The translations under genes were made by a program, and so were the position numbers. The notes beneath the pieces were generated by a model that was not told the DNA's origin, made no database searches, and saw only the letters and a list, made by a program, of their open reading frames with translations. Below, piece after piece: positions 22,765-33,816 of a stretch of DNA of 64,000 nucleotides. Where the stretch lies: positions 248,001 to 312,000 of the forward strand of contig JAFEMH010000756.1 of assembly GCA_022495995.1 (NCBI GenBank), read 5' to 3'. Source of the stretch: Adenophora triphylla var. japonica (lineage: Eukaryota > Streptophyta > Magnoliopsida > Asterales > Campanulaceae). Position 1 is the stretch's first letter; each line of letters starts with the position of its first letter.

Positions 22765-23371
22765 AATTGAGGTTGGGACTAAAGAATTACTTGTAACAGT
22801 GTCTGAATCGATTGTCAAGACCACCACCATCATCATCACAACCACCACCAAATTCATAGTCATCACAGTCGTCGCCGACACCGCCAACAACACAGCCAAA
22901 TCGCCAAATCTGGAAACCCAAAAACATTCGAAAACCCAAAATCAAATTACCAAATTACACTTTCAAAATAAAAACCAAAATTAACAAAATCCCCATATGC
23001 GGCAATACCGAAATCGAGATAAACTTGCTTCATTTTGGAAGCCCAGATTTTCACCAATCATCCCCATTGCATATTCACTGATTTTTAAAGTGGTGACCGA
23101 GAGAGGAGCTTCGACGCCTGGAGTAGAGGAACATGACCTAGGTTGGACCGGATCACTTTCACAACCTCAGCCACTCTTTGTCTTGAGGAAGCTGGAGGCC
23201 GACGGGTCCCAATTACTATGGGTGAAGAACGCAAATGTTTTTTGGAGAAGTAGTAACCGCCGGGAGACGCGGTAAGGAGGATAAATTCCAGCCATCCGAT
23301 CAAATTTCCAACTTTAAATCCTAGCCCCTCTTTATCCCTAGCTAAGAGGCAGTTATTTGCCCCTTGTATTG

Positions 23372-23377
<6 letters not shown>

Positions 23378-23415
<38 letters not shown>
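23378..23415. repeat. Poly(A) tract near the Helitron 5' end
   Basis: About 38 consecutive A residues on the plus strand lie just inside the TC end of the Helitron. They separate two copies of GTATTGTATATTA, which suggests slippage or a tiny duplication at the end. Confidence 0.85.
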
Positions 23416-23418
<3 letters not shown>

Positions 23419-24102
23419 TTGTATATTAGATTATATATAGGTCATTTAGTCATCTAATATTAACGAGGAAAAAAGGTAGAATGCAAACAATTGCATAATT
23501 ATGTGGCCTAAATTTCAGAGCATCATAAATACTAGTATTAGATTAAGAGGCCAATAATCATTAATTAATATTTCCGTTAATTATCTGCATCAACATTGTC
23601 AACTTTGTGACATGAATATAATTCCATCCAAAACACGATCATAAATTCTGGATAAGTTAGCCAATTAATAAATGATTGAGACCAAACAAGTTCAAAACCA
23701 CAAGCTATAAAAATAAATCAATTCAAATTGTGGGGCATTAAGACTCCCAATCATTGATTGAAGAGGGTGTTTGGGACCTTTTGGTATTCTTCCCTCTTTC
23801 CCAGGTTCCTTCTTCAATCACGATTCTTGACCTTTCTTTTATTTATAGACCCCAGTCTTTAATATTTCCAGTTCATAGGTTCGTAGGGTCCGTTTGCCAG
23901 CTTCATATGTTTTTTTTCAAGGATTTATCATTAATTCCACCGAAAATTTCTACAAATTATTTCATTTAATTTGTCTTGTGGGAAATAATATAATATATTT
24001 ACAATATATTTGAGTATGACTAAATTGAAAAGACAAGACAAATTGTGTACAATGAAGATGCCTATTGGTTACATATAGGAGTATTCATTATTGATTTATA
24101 TA

Positions 24103-24398
24103 CTTCCTCCGTCCCATTATTTACTTCATCATTTTGGTTTCGGCATGCAAATTAAGAAAATGGGTGGGAAGAAAAAATGTTGTGAGTGTAATTTGAAAAT
24201 AGGAGAGAAATTTGAAAATAGGAGAGAGAATGAGTGGAGGGAATAATAAATTATAATGGTGTTGTGAGTATTAAAATAATGTAGGAGAGAGAATGAGTGG
24301 AGGGAATAGTAAAGATTCTTTGCCAAAAAAGGAAAGGTGAAGCTTTCAATGGAACACCCAAAATGACAAAAAGTAAAGTTATTATGGGACGGAGAGAC
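24103..24398. mobile_element. Stowaway MITE
   Basis: It starts CTTCCTCCGTCCCATTA, ends TTATGGGACGGAGAGAC, with TA on both sides (24101-24102 and 24399-24400). Its interior (GTGTAATTTGAAAATAGGAG, GAGAGAATGAGTGGAGGGAA twice) matches the MITE at 7716-7993. Confidence 0.85.
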
Positions 24399-25050
24399 TA
24401 TGTGAGAATAATTTGATAAGAAAGGCGGCTGGGATACATGTGGAAATTGGACATTCTTAAATTTTGTATTAAGATTTTATGTTTAGTTGATTCTCCCAAT
24501 CTAGGATTAGTTTCATTAGGAATTATTTCTAAGGTTGCGACGTTAGCAGTGGTGATAGGTGGGGGTGAAAGTGTTGAAAATTTGGTTTCAAAAATATGGT
24601 GTTAATATTTGATTAAAAAAATATATAAATTTATTTTATATAAATGAAATAAGTTGCATATGTGTGATCTACATTTAGATTAAATTAAAATTGTATATCT
24701 ATTTTTTAAAAATCAATTCTGGTGAATGAAAATTGATCATTGAAGTATTCAACTTGATATTATAATTTGAACACTTGAATAAATATGAAAATGACATTTG
24801 GGTTGCGAATGACACCAAATTTTGTGAAAGATTGGTTAGATAAAAAAAGATGTACTCTCTTCGCCCCAGACCAACCAAGGGTCCTGGGGGTTAGATTTCA
24901 TGTTTTTTAAGAAATTTTTTAAAAAATGAATAAAAATTTGTAAGTGAGTAGAGGATTAGAGATGAGAGAATATAAAAGTTAAATGTGAGATAGAGAATAG
25001 TTAATGATTGATTTTTTTTGTAAGTGAGTAGAAGAATAGAGGAGAGAGAA

Positions 25051-26560
25051 AACAACAACAACAACAACAAAGTCTTAATCTCAAAATACTTTGGGGTCGG
25101 CTAACATAAATTCTCATATGTCATCGTGTAAAAAATGTTGTTGAAAAAAAAAAATCAACCCCCCACATGAATTTTTGCCCCCCACTCCGGCCTTTTCAAC
25201 ACCATATTTTCATCCAATCCAAGTAAACTCATATCATTTTCAATCACTCTAATCCAAGTTTGTTTGGGTCTTCCCCTACCCCTCGCCATTTTATCATTTC
25301 TCCACTGTTTCGGCCTCCTAACCGGTGCATCACTCGATCTCCTTCTCACATGTCCAAACCACCTTAGACGATTTTCCCTCATTTTATTCTCAATGGGAGC
25401 AACTCCTACTTTACCTCTGTTCACCTCATTCCCCAATCGATCATTTCTTGAATGACTGCACATCCATCGAAGCATACGCATCTCCGTCACATTCATCTTA
25501 TGCACGTGACACTGTTTAACGGTCCAACATTCGGTGCCATAAAGCAGTGTCGGCCTAATTGCCGTGCGGTATAATTTTTCCTTTAATGTATGGGGCATGC
25601 TGCGATCACATAGAAACCCTGTGGCACTCTTCTACTTCAACCAACCTGCTTTAATCCTATGAGCAACATCTCCATCTAATTCTCCATCCTTTTGAATAAT
25701 CTATTCAAGATAGCGAAAAAACTCAGAAGCTTGGACAATATTTCCATCAAATGTGACCGCCCCTGCCTCCCTACTTCTAACTCCGCTAAACTTACACTTC
25801 AAATATTCAGTCTTGCTTCTGCTCAGTCTAAAACCTCGAGATTCCAAATTGTGTCTCCACAACTCCAATTTACTTTCAACACCATCTCTTGTCTCATCAA
25901 TCAGCACAATATCATCTGCGAACAACATACACCTTGGTATATCATCTTGGACTGACCTCGTCAATTCGTCCATTATCAAAGCAAAGAGAAAGGGGCTAAG
26001 TGCGGAACCTTGATACACTCCAATATTTATAGGAAACTCTCCAGTCTTTCCAACACTAGTCTGTACACAAGTACCAACTCCATTATACATGTCCTTGATA
26101 ATATCAATATACTTCTTTGAAACACCCTTCTTTGCTAATGCCCACCAAAGTACCTCTCTTGACACCTTTATCATACGCCTTCTCCAAATCAATGAAAGCC
26201 ATATGAAAATATTTCTTTTGATCCCTATATTTCTCCATGGTTTGTCTCATAAGATATTTTGCCTCCATAATCGATCTTTCCGGCATAAATTCAAATTGGT
26301 TATCCGAAATATCCACAATTTTTCTCAGCCTTTGTGCAATCACTCTTTCCCAAAGTTTCATAGTATGACTCATTATTTGATCTCCCGATAGTTGGCACAA
26401 TCTTAGACATCACCTTTGTTCTTATACAAGGGATCAGAGTACTCTTCCGTCACTCCAATGGCATTGTGTTAATTCTCCATATCTTGTTAAATAGTGTTAT
26501 TAACCAATCTATTCCTCTCTCTCCGAAACAATGTTCAAAACTTGTCATTTGTGGAAGAGA
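25051..26560 (-). mobile_element. 5'-truncated RTE-type LINE
   Basis: On the minus strand the element ends GACCCCAAAGTATTTTGAGA, then a (TTG)n tail (25070-25051), the 3' signature of plant RTE-clade LINEs. Upstream is reverse transcriptase coding sequence. The 5' part, including the endonuclease, is missing. The 5' boundary near 26560 is approximate, and I could not define a target duplication. Confidence 0.8.
25155..26400 (-). pseudogene. LINE reverse transcriptase, frame-broken
   Basis: Three frames carry consecutive RT pieces on the minus strand. 26400-26104 has MSHTMKLWERVIAQRLR and FIDLEKAYDK. 26192-25701 has GVYQGSALSPFLFALIMDEL and the catalytic FADDIVLID. 25598-25155 has LYGTECW, MRMLRWMCSHSRND and RLRWFGHVRRR, the C-terminal part typical of RTE polymerases. 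Frameshifts lie at about 26165 (just after AYDK) and near 25600-25700, so no enzyme is made. In an active copy it would prime reverse transcription at a nicked target. Confidence 0.85.
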
Positions 26561-26621
26561 CTCTTAAAGTGGGACAGACTAAAAGGGAAAGTAGGACCCT
26601 TGAAGTGGGACGAAGGGAGTA

Positions 26622-27351
26622 ATATGTTTGGTAAGCATATTTTCACACTTGAACCCGAAAACTAAATTTGTTATTCTGTTACAATCTGGTCAGAAAAATA
26701 ACAAAAAAACGTGTATATTTGTAAGATTAACAAAAATACATGATTTTTGTTAGAAATTTAACATAATCAGAGACTTTTGAGACCTTCATAGGTTGTGGGT
26801 GGGGAAGTCAGAGTTTTGTGATGACAATATGATAAATAAACCGAAATAACACGAAATCGAGTTTTGTGATGAACAGTCCCCGCAAGAAGAATTTACTCTG
26901 TACAAGTGCTCACAGTTTTTAGCAATATTCTCTAAGATAAAATGACTTTTCATGTTTCAATAGAATACTTCAAATAAGACTTGTATGAACAAAATTTTGT
27001 TAAAACTTCCGGACATTGAATAAGATAATAGGCAACAAGATGATTTTTATTTCTATCGGATGTTGTGAGAATTCCGTTGAATAATGTGACTAAATTCGCT
27101 ATTTCAGTTAATTGAATTCTATTAATTCAATTAGTTTTGTGTTTGATTGTGTGAATTCTGTCAGTTTGACCCCTTTTAAACTAATGTAGCTTTGAAATGA
27201 ACCGAATTGGTTATGCATGTGCATGTGCTCAACATATACTATGATAACTGAATTTTCTAACAGTTTTATCAAAAAAAACTCTTACTCCTATTCTATTCGC
27301 TAACATTTGTCAACTCTTGAGACTCTTATAGTTCTAAAACATCCAAAACCA
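26622..27351. other. AT-rich DNA without recognisable feature
   Basis: I see no gene, RNA or terminal repeats here. The last five bases before the next element (27352-27356, TTTTC) are its target duplication. Confidence 0.5.
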
Positions 27352-27356
27352 TTTTC

Positions 27357-28082
27357 TGATGCTGCCATGAAAAATGGTTGCACATGATCTGAATCTAGCC
27401 GAGGAATGCTCATTTGCTTCCCTCTTCGGTTGATCTCCTACACACATGCACACACGTAAACTAGGCCGGGGGTGGCTCCGGCAAAACCCCTCCGGCGTGA
27501 GAGTAAGATTAGTTGTTCACAAAGATGATAACAATGGAAACCCTAGAGAGAGAAAGCTTAGAGAGGAGAGAGAAAGACATATCATGCAAATGAGCCATTT
27601 CTCTATTTTATACTCCTAAGCCCCCATGTGCCTTGCACATGGGGGACACTTGTCAATCATCTACCAAGGGTCCTTAACCACCTTCAACTTAGTGGGTTTT
27701 CACTGTTCACCTTGCCAAATCAAGCTACAGTTAACGGTTTTACCGCGATGCGGGATAGCATTTCACCTAAGTCGCAGGCGGCAATCACCAATCGAACGGC
27801 CATGTTCATAATGCGACCATCTTTACCTATGTCGGCATCACTACTTCCCGCCCTTGGCCTGTGTCTGCTCGCTCTCTTTTCCAGGGTATATCCATCTCGT
27901 CCTACTTACTCCCCTATGTCGCGGTGCGGGGTTGACCTATCTCGCACGCCTCTTCTCGCCCTGGGCCCTTGTTACGACCCACTCAAATATATCGGGCCCA
28001 TTTCTTCAAGCACTGGACCCATTAAGGGACACTGGGCCCACTTGTCCACTTGGGCCCAATCCTATTTTCCAATATCGCATCA
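27357..28082 (-). repeat. 3' LTR of the complete Tat element
   Basis: 726 bp, starting TGATGC and ending GCATCA in plus orientation. It is near identical to 39514-40243 with scattered substitutions and small indels, so the insertion is not brand new. A perfect hairpin CCCCCATGTGC-CTT-GCACATGGGGG lies at 27621-27645. Confidence 0.95.
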
Positions 28083-28735
28083 GAAGCCCCCAATTTCGAG
28101 ACCTGAATTTATAATCCAGGCGAAAAATTGGCTAAACCGCTCAACATCTCCAATCCCGCCACCTCCTTTCGAGGAGCGAGATAGGTGCATTACCTGGCAC
28201 CCACGCAGCCACGTGTCGGCTCAGGGTTGAAGGGGTGGGGCAGTTCATCAGAACCGTACACCGTCTCGAGTTTCCTTAAATAACCACATTAAAGGGGGGG
28301 GGGATTTCAAAATTCGAACCATCATTTATTTCCTAGGAAAATTCGAACGTTCCTTCATCTCCACAACGCCCCTTCGTCTTCACAGTGCTAAGGTCAGTCC
28401 CAAGCCCCTCATTTTTCACTTTTCAGTTACTCAAACCTCCATTTCCTCTCTATTTTTCGGCGAGCCAATTTTGAGAAAAACCCCTATTTTTCACAGATTT
28501 CACCGTTCATTTTCCTTGTGTCCTTGAGATACGCATTCTTACGGTCACAAATCTTCAATTTGGAGCTACCTGGGTGAATTTCTGGTCATTTTCTCCATAT
28601 CCTCGAAGATTCCGGCCACTTTCCGGCCAAGTTCATCATCTCCGTCCGTTTCTTCAAACCTTCCCAGGTACTTGCTTGCTTTCCCGCATTTTCCTTAATT
28701 TCCGCTTTTTACTTCTATTTTTGTTATCTCGCATT

Positions 28736-31658
28736 ATGGCGAGAACCAAGTGTTGTACCAGGGCAATTAGGTTTGGCCAAAGTCTGAACACGGGGGGATA
28801 CTATAGGGTTGACATGGGGGTATGGGCTAGGATCCCGCGCGAGGACCTTTACGTTATGCTCATGCGACATGACGCTGAGGCCGCCGTTCTGGATGCCTTA
28901 GAAATCAGGGGTCCCCCCTTCTTGTACAAATCCACCCCTATGCACACTTTCCATAACACTTTTGAGTTATGCTCGCACATTTGTGCTTTTTACCATTCCC
29001 GCTTTGATTCTAATATTTCTGACACTGACTATCCCGTAGCCCCCAATTTATGTAGTCGTCGCTTCTATAAACATGTTCTTTCCAGCTCTAGCGAAAGGAG
29101 CGAGATGTCATCAACCAATTCCTCTTCCAGTCACGATGTCTCGGATACCCTTGCCGCAGAAACATCTTCCCCCACTCAGGTTCCTTCTGACCAACTTCTT
29201 GCCGCCAATACGGCGATATCCAGCACTTCTTCTGTTGACTTCAAAACACCTTTTCATGTCACTTTCGGCATTGATCACAACACGTACCATATCGAGTCAT
29301 ACACTGGCGACTTAAACCTTGCCGTCATGCGTCAACGTACTGACGGGGTTATTGCTTATGTTTCTCAGTTGGAAGCCAGCCTTAGGTTTCCCTTAGACCC
29401 ATTTATCTGCGCCTTCCTCCACCAAGCTCAAGCCGCAATAATGGACCTACACCCCAATGTTTTTCGTGTTTTGGTTAGCTATATTGTCATCCGTAGGGCC
29501 TTGAAACATGAGCCTTCTCTCACACTCTTTGTTCATTTTTTCGATGGTTACACCGCCGTCTCTCAGCGGGAAGGTGTAGCCGAGAAACGTTTGTCCATCA
29601 AATATGGAAAACCAAAAATCCTTACTCCCCTTCCCGGTAAAGTTCATAACTGGCAATCCAAGCCGCTGTTTATAACTTCTCGCGTTGGGTGGTCACATCC
29701 CGACGGCGACTTGAGAGATATTATACCAAAAATCGAAACCAAAAAGGCCTTAGTTTCTGGGGATACCCGCCTTAAGGAACGAATCCTTAAGGCCCTTGCT
29801 GACGCATCTGATACCGGCCTGGCCCTATTCTCGTGGCGAGAAATCATTTCCAGCCCTTCTCTCTTACGAGAATTTTGGTTTCCTGATTTTTCTTACCCTA
29901 TCGATGAATCCCGTATAACAATCGTTCACACTCCCTCTTATCCTTGTTGGGATCTTCACTCTAAAGATTGCTTTGCCCCAGAATGTGAACCTTGTCAGCG
30001 ATAAGATCGCTGTTGTAAAGCCATGTATGAAGTATACAGTATGAATTCTCGCCTTGAACTCTCTTTCATTTTCTCGAAGCACTTAAATTTCCTATTCTAT
30101 GCCTTCAAATAATTTTTTCTTTTGTTTTTCGTAGAATTTAGAAGCATGTCGCTGGCCCAACGTCGGGATGCTCTCTCTAACATGGATGGTCGCCGCAAAA
30201 GGTTGGCTGATGCTCGGCAAGCAGCCCTTAGTCAAACTGCCGAGAAGGTCGTTCCAATCTCGCTTCATAGAGATGACTCAGATGCAATTGCCAATGAGAA
30301 GGTTGCGGCCGCGGCAGAGGAAGCTGCTGGTAAAGCCATTGCTAGTCATTCCCGCAAACCCCCTAAACCAAAGACTCCATCCCGCGGGACCGGCCTCCAC
30401 TTGGCAGATGAAGGCGTTGAACTTGAGATCCTTGATGCGCGGGAAATTGAGCCGATAACTGATGTCGCAGCAACCACTGAATCAACTGGAAACTTGCAAA
30501 GTCCTCCATCCCGCCCTCATAAAAGATCTCGCACCACTGATGACGAACCCTCTGAGCAGACTGGCCACCTTTTCGTTGACGCCGGACCCTTCGAGGCTAA
30601 AATCGCTAGCTGGTTGGCGGCAGGCTTCAAAATGCCAACTGACCCTGATGCTCTTCTAGTGCTGAGCCGCGAGATTGGTGACGTTCCTGACCTCCCAAAC
30701 CTAGATCTCCGCTCGGACGACCAAGATTATAATATGCTCGGAGGCGGGATCATCCAACGTTCCTGTGTGCCCCAGCGAGTTAGGGAGTATGAAAACCTCC
30801 ATGAAGATAATGCCGCAAATGATGAGGCTTTCATCTTGCCGGGGTAAGTGACGTTTCACCGTCTCATTTTTATTTCATTACATTTTATCTTAACTACATC
30901 TCTTATTTTCAACAGATTTCAAGCATTCTTTATGGTTTAAGAAATCGATGCAGCAAAATTCTATTGAGTTGGAAAAACGCGAGCAGGATCTGAAGCGGGT
31001 TCGTTCTGAGAGGGATAAGATTAAAAAGAAATTCCAGGACCGGGAACAATATATTGCCGCTCTTCAAGAAGAAAAAGCTAAGCTCGCGCAAACTGAGAAA
31101 GATCTCCGCCGCGAGATGGAGGCACAAAAGCTCAAACTTGAAGAGCAACACAAGCTTTTGGCGGTGGATTTGGCGGCCACTGTGAAAAATGATCTTAACA
31201 ACAAGACCGTGATTGCCCAACTTCAATCTACCATAACCGAAAACAAAAACAAAGCTGAGGCGGAGGTGATGGACCTATACGACAAAGCTCTCATTCACTG
31301 TATGCGTGCTGCGGCGGCATGTTCTGGCGACATTCCAGCTATATGCCATGACTTGGTTGCTAAATGGGGTTCCGAAACCATTTATAGCGATTTTTGTTGC
31401 TTGGGTCATAGCTTGGTACCATATGATAGTGATGAGCTCGCAGAACTAGCCGCAGAAGATCAGCTCCTTGGTAAACCTGCTTGGAAAGTTCCCGCTTTGG
31501 CCAATCCCGATGCACTAACCCTCTGGACCGACCTGATCAGCGAGAAGGCACAAGCTCATAGGCAAGCTAAGGAGGCCGCCCAAGCTGCGAGATCTACCCA
31601 AGCCGCAACAGACTCTCCTTCTCCCTCTGGTGATAATCCTGATGGTCCTGCTTCCTGA
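28736..31658 (+). pseudogene. Antisense extra gene of the Tat element (gypsy-type transposon domain)
   Basis: On the strand opposite to gag-pol, three consecutive frames form one probable spliced gene: 28736-30004 (start MARTKCC), 30122-30847 and 30948-31658. The first holds FPLDPFICAFLHQAQA then LHPNVFRVLVSYIVI. This resembles the domain named putative gypsy type transposon (Transposase_28), found in such extra genes. The second is charged and has basic KRSR-type stretches. The third is a coiled coil (LEKREQDLKRVRSERDKIKK). Likely introns are about 30010-30135 (3' site TTTTTCGTAG) and 30844-30915 (GTAAGT to CAACAG); read this way the second junction is one base out of frame. Its function is unknown. 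Other possible starts include 28574. Confidence 0.7.
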
Positions 31659-31659
31659 A

Positions 31660-32309
31660 TCGACTTGCTTTCTTTAAAACACTGCTTCGTTTGAATTTGA
31701 ATTTCGGGGTCTGTATTAAACAATTTTACTTTCCTGTCTCTTAACGGCATATTTTGCTTTGGATGTCGCGGTTTGCGACTTGACATTAATGATTCACTTT
31801 TTGGGAAGCTGCGGTATGTGGTTTCCATGTTTGTTTTAACGATCCTTAACAATCTTTTGAATGTCGCGGTTTGCGACTTTGTCTTTATGCTTTATCTTGA
31901 CTTGTCATTACTTCGTTACTTTGCTTTGATAGTTCATCAAAGATTTACTTTGCCTAGCTTATCTATATACATACTACTCCCTTCAAAAGAGTGAGGCTTG
32001 TCTTTAGGCAGCCTTACTCCTTTGCTAGGATTGCATGTGATAACATTAAATGGTCTAATACTATGGCTGAAAAGTTTCTTAACTCGCCTTGCTACCAAGT
32101 TGCATTCATGCCTGACGTTATCAAGATAGGATCATTCTTGCCGAAAACTGAATAGCCTCGTTCTCGCCCGACATTATTTGGGTTAGAGTCTTGCCAATTT
32201 TGTCGCACCAACAGTTTGAGATGTGAACCTTGTACTTTTTCTTGACTATTTCTTGACAACTTTCCTAATAATGACATTTCGCCGAGCTTCTTTTTCTCAA
32301 CGCTTTCCA
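31660..32309. other. Non-coding spacer between antisense gene and minisatellites
   Basis: AT-rich sequence with GTCGCGGTTTGCGACTT-type short palindromic repeats at about 31765 and 31864. No frame resembles a protein. Confidence 0.6.
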
Positions 32310-32412
32310 ACAGTTCGGGATGTAAGCCCTTCGAACAGTTCAGGACGTAAGCCCTTCGAACAGTTCAGGACATAAGCCCTTCGGACAGTTCGGGATGTAA
32401 GCCCTTCTTTAG
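32310..32412. repeat. 25-bp minisatellite, four copies
   Basis: The unit is AACAGTTCGGGATGTAAGCC then CTTCG, with minor variants (AGGACGTAAG, AGGACATAAG). It lies between the antisense gene and integrase. Confidence 0.85.
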
Positions 32413-32615
32413 CGGCAACACTTCTTGTCACTTCCTTCAAGCTTTAGCGGCAACCCTTCTTGTCGCCCTCTTCAAGCTTTCGCGGCAACACTTCTTGTCA
32501 CCCTCTTCATGCTTTATCATCAACACTTCTTGTCGCCCTCTTCAAGCTTTAGCGGCAACCCTTCTTGTCGCCCTCTTCAAGCTTTAGCGGCAACCCTTCT
32601 TGCCACCAATCCATG
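32408..32615. repeat. 35-bp minisatellite, about six copies
   Basis: The unit TTTAGCGGCAACCCTTCTTG then TCGCCCTCTTCAAGC is repeated with small changes immediately after the 25-bp array. Tandem repeats in the non-coding 3' part are usual in Tat/Ogre elements. Confidence 0.85.
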
Positions 32616-32865
32616 AAACAGAAAATAACGTTGTTAGAATTTCCAACTTCACAAGTATGTCATCATGCTTCAACACAATTTGACAGAACGTCTTGCCACC
32701 ATTTCTATCATATATGCAAATTGCATGCCGCCAGATTAGCAAATTTTACATAACTTTCTCCCCATACGACAACCAAACAAAATAAAGTAAAATAAAAAGT
32801 TATGCAATTTTTGTTATCTAGGGAAACACGCAAAAGAAACGGAACCGGGGAAAAAGGGGGCGGCT

Positions 32866-33778
32866 TCATTGATAGAACTGTTTGAGGTAGTCAACACTCC
32901 ATGCGTTCTTCACTTCTTCTCCATCTTGCTTCCTCAAACGATACGTCCCTTCTCGAACGACATTTGACACCTGGAACGGGCCTTCCCATTTCTCCTTCAG
33001 CTTAGTGTATCCCGGCTTGGCTCCTGTTGCCTCCACACTCCTCAAAACCCAATCCTCGACATTAAAAGACCTCTTGTTAACTCGCTTATTGTTGGGCTTT
33101 CATCTTCTGCTTATAGTTGATCATCCTCATTCTCGCATACATCCTCCTTTCATCAATCAAATCCAGATCATTACATCGCCTTTGCCCATTTCTCGCCACC
33201 TCATAGTTGGCCACCCTATAAGTCGGCAAGGCCATCTCAGCATGTGCCATGGCCTCTGATCCAAGCGGTTTCTCCAGTTGAGCCCTTGACAGTTGTTCTC
33301 ACATACCACAAAGCTATAGGTAGCTCGTCCAGCCAGGCTCCCCCTCTTCCTTCCAAGTTCTTGCGCAAGGCGACAAGAATTTGTTTGTTTGCTGCTTCGG
33401 CTTGCCCATTACACTGCGGCCTATAAACTGCCTACATCCAGTGCTTAACATTCACCCTTTCGCATTTCGCAGAAAATTTCTTCCCGAATTGTGTGCCATG
33501 ATCTGAAATGATGGCTCTAGGAACCCCATATCTACACCAAATATTCTCCTGCACAAACTTGATCACCTGGTCCTCACTGATTGTCGCCAAAGCTTTCGCC
33601 TCTGTCCATTTCGTAAAGTAATCCACGGCGACAACCACGTGCTGACAGCCACCTTTACTTTCGGAAAAGGGCCTATCAAGTCAATCCCCCACATGTCGAA
33701 AGTCCAAGTCGGTACTATGGGAGTCTGTTCAGTGGCGGGCTGGGGGGAATGTTGCCAAATCTCTGGCATTTCTCGCAT
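32866..33778 (-). pseudogene. Integrase (catalytic core and C-terminal domain) of the Tat element
   Basis: On the minus strand the core reads TWTFDMWGIDLIGPF (first Asp), IISDHGTQF (second Asp) and PQCNGQAEAANK (Glu codon 33398-33396), the DDE triad of retroviral-type integrases. A TAG near 33434 interrupts it before the Glu part, and frames change near 33640. The C-terminal end reads KLKEKWEGPFQV and YRLRKQDGEEV, the GPF/Y module, and stops near 32866. Intact, it would insert the cDNA into the genome. This copy cannot. Confidence 0.85.
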
Positions 33779-33816
33779 CTCTTCACATATATCTCGACAT
33801 CCTTTCTCAAACTTGG

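Larger units (their letters stand above)
17486..23430 (-). mobile_element. Non-autonomous Helitron with captured gene pieces
   Basis: Read on the minus strand, the 5' end is TCTAATATACAATAC (23430 downward) and the 3' end is CTAG (17489-17486). A hairpin, CCCGTG-loop-CACGGG, lies 10 bp before the CTAG. TC...CTRR with a subterminal hairpin and insertion between host A and T is diagnostic of Helitrons. The flanks are A (17485) and T (23431), and the intact sequence without the insert exists at 16894-17253. No Rep/helicase frame was recognised, so this copy is non-autonomous. It carries a SufB fragment and an exon-like fragment, plus internal duplications and scraps of MITE (GGGACGGATGAA). Confidence 0.88.
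24855..26619. mobile_element. Stowaway-like MITE split by a LINE
   Basis: The left end CTCTCTTCGCCCCAGACCAA, then AAGGGTCCT (24855 on), and the right end AGGACCCTTGAAGTGGGACG then AAGGGAG (to 26619) are inverted copies. TA flanks both (24853-24854 and 26620-26621). The two halves are separated by about 1.5 kb of LINE sequence (25051-26560). The MITE is therefore older than the LINE. Confidence 0.75.

Noticed and set aside
32425..32753. Serine/proline frames with SSFSGNPSCRPLQA repeats
   Set aside because: They are generated by the 35-bp minisatellite and not by a gene.
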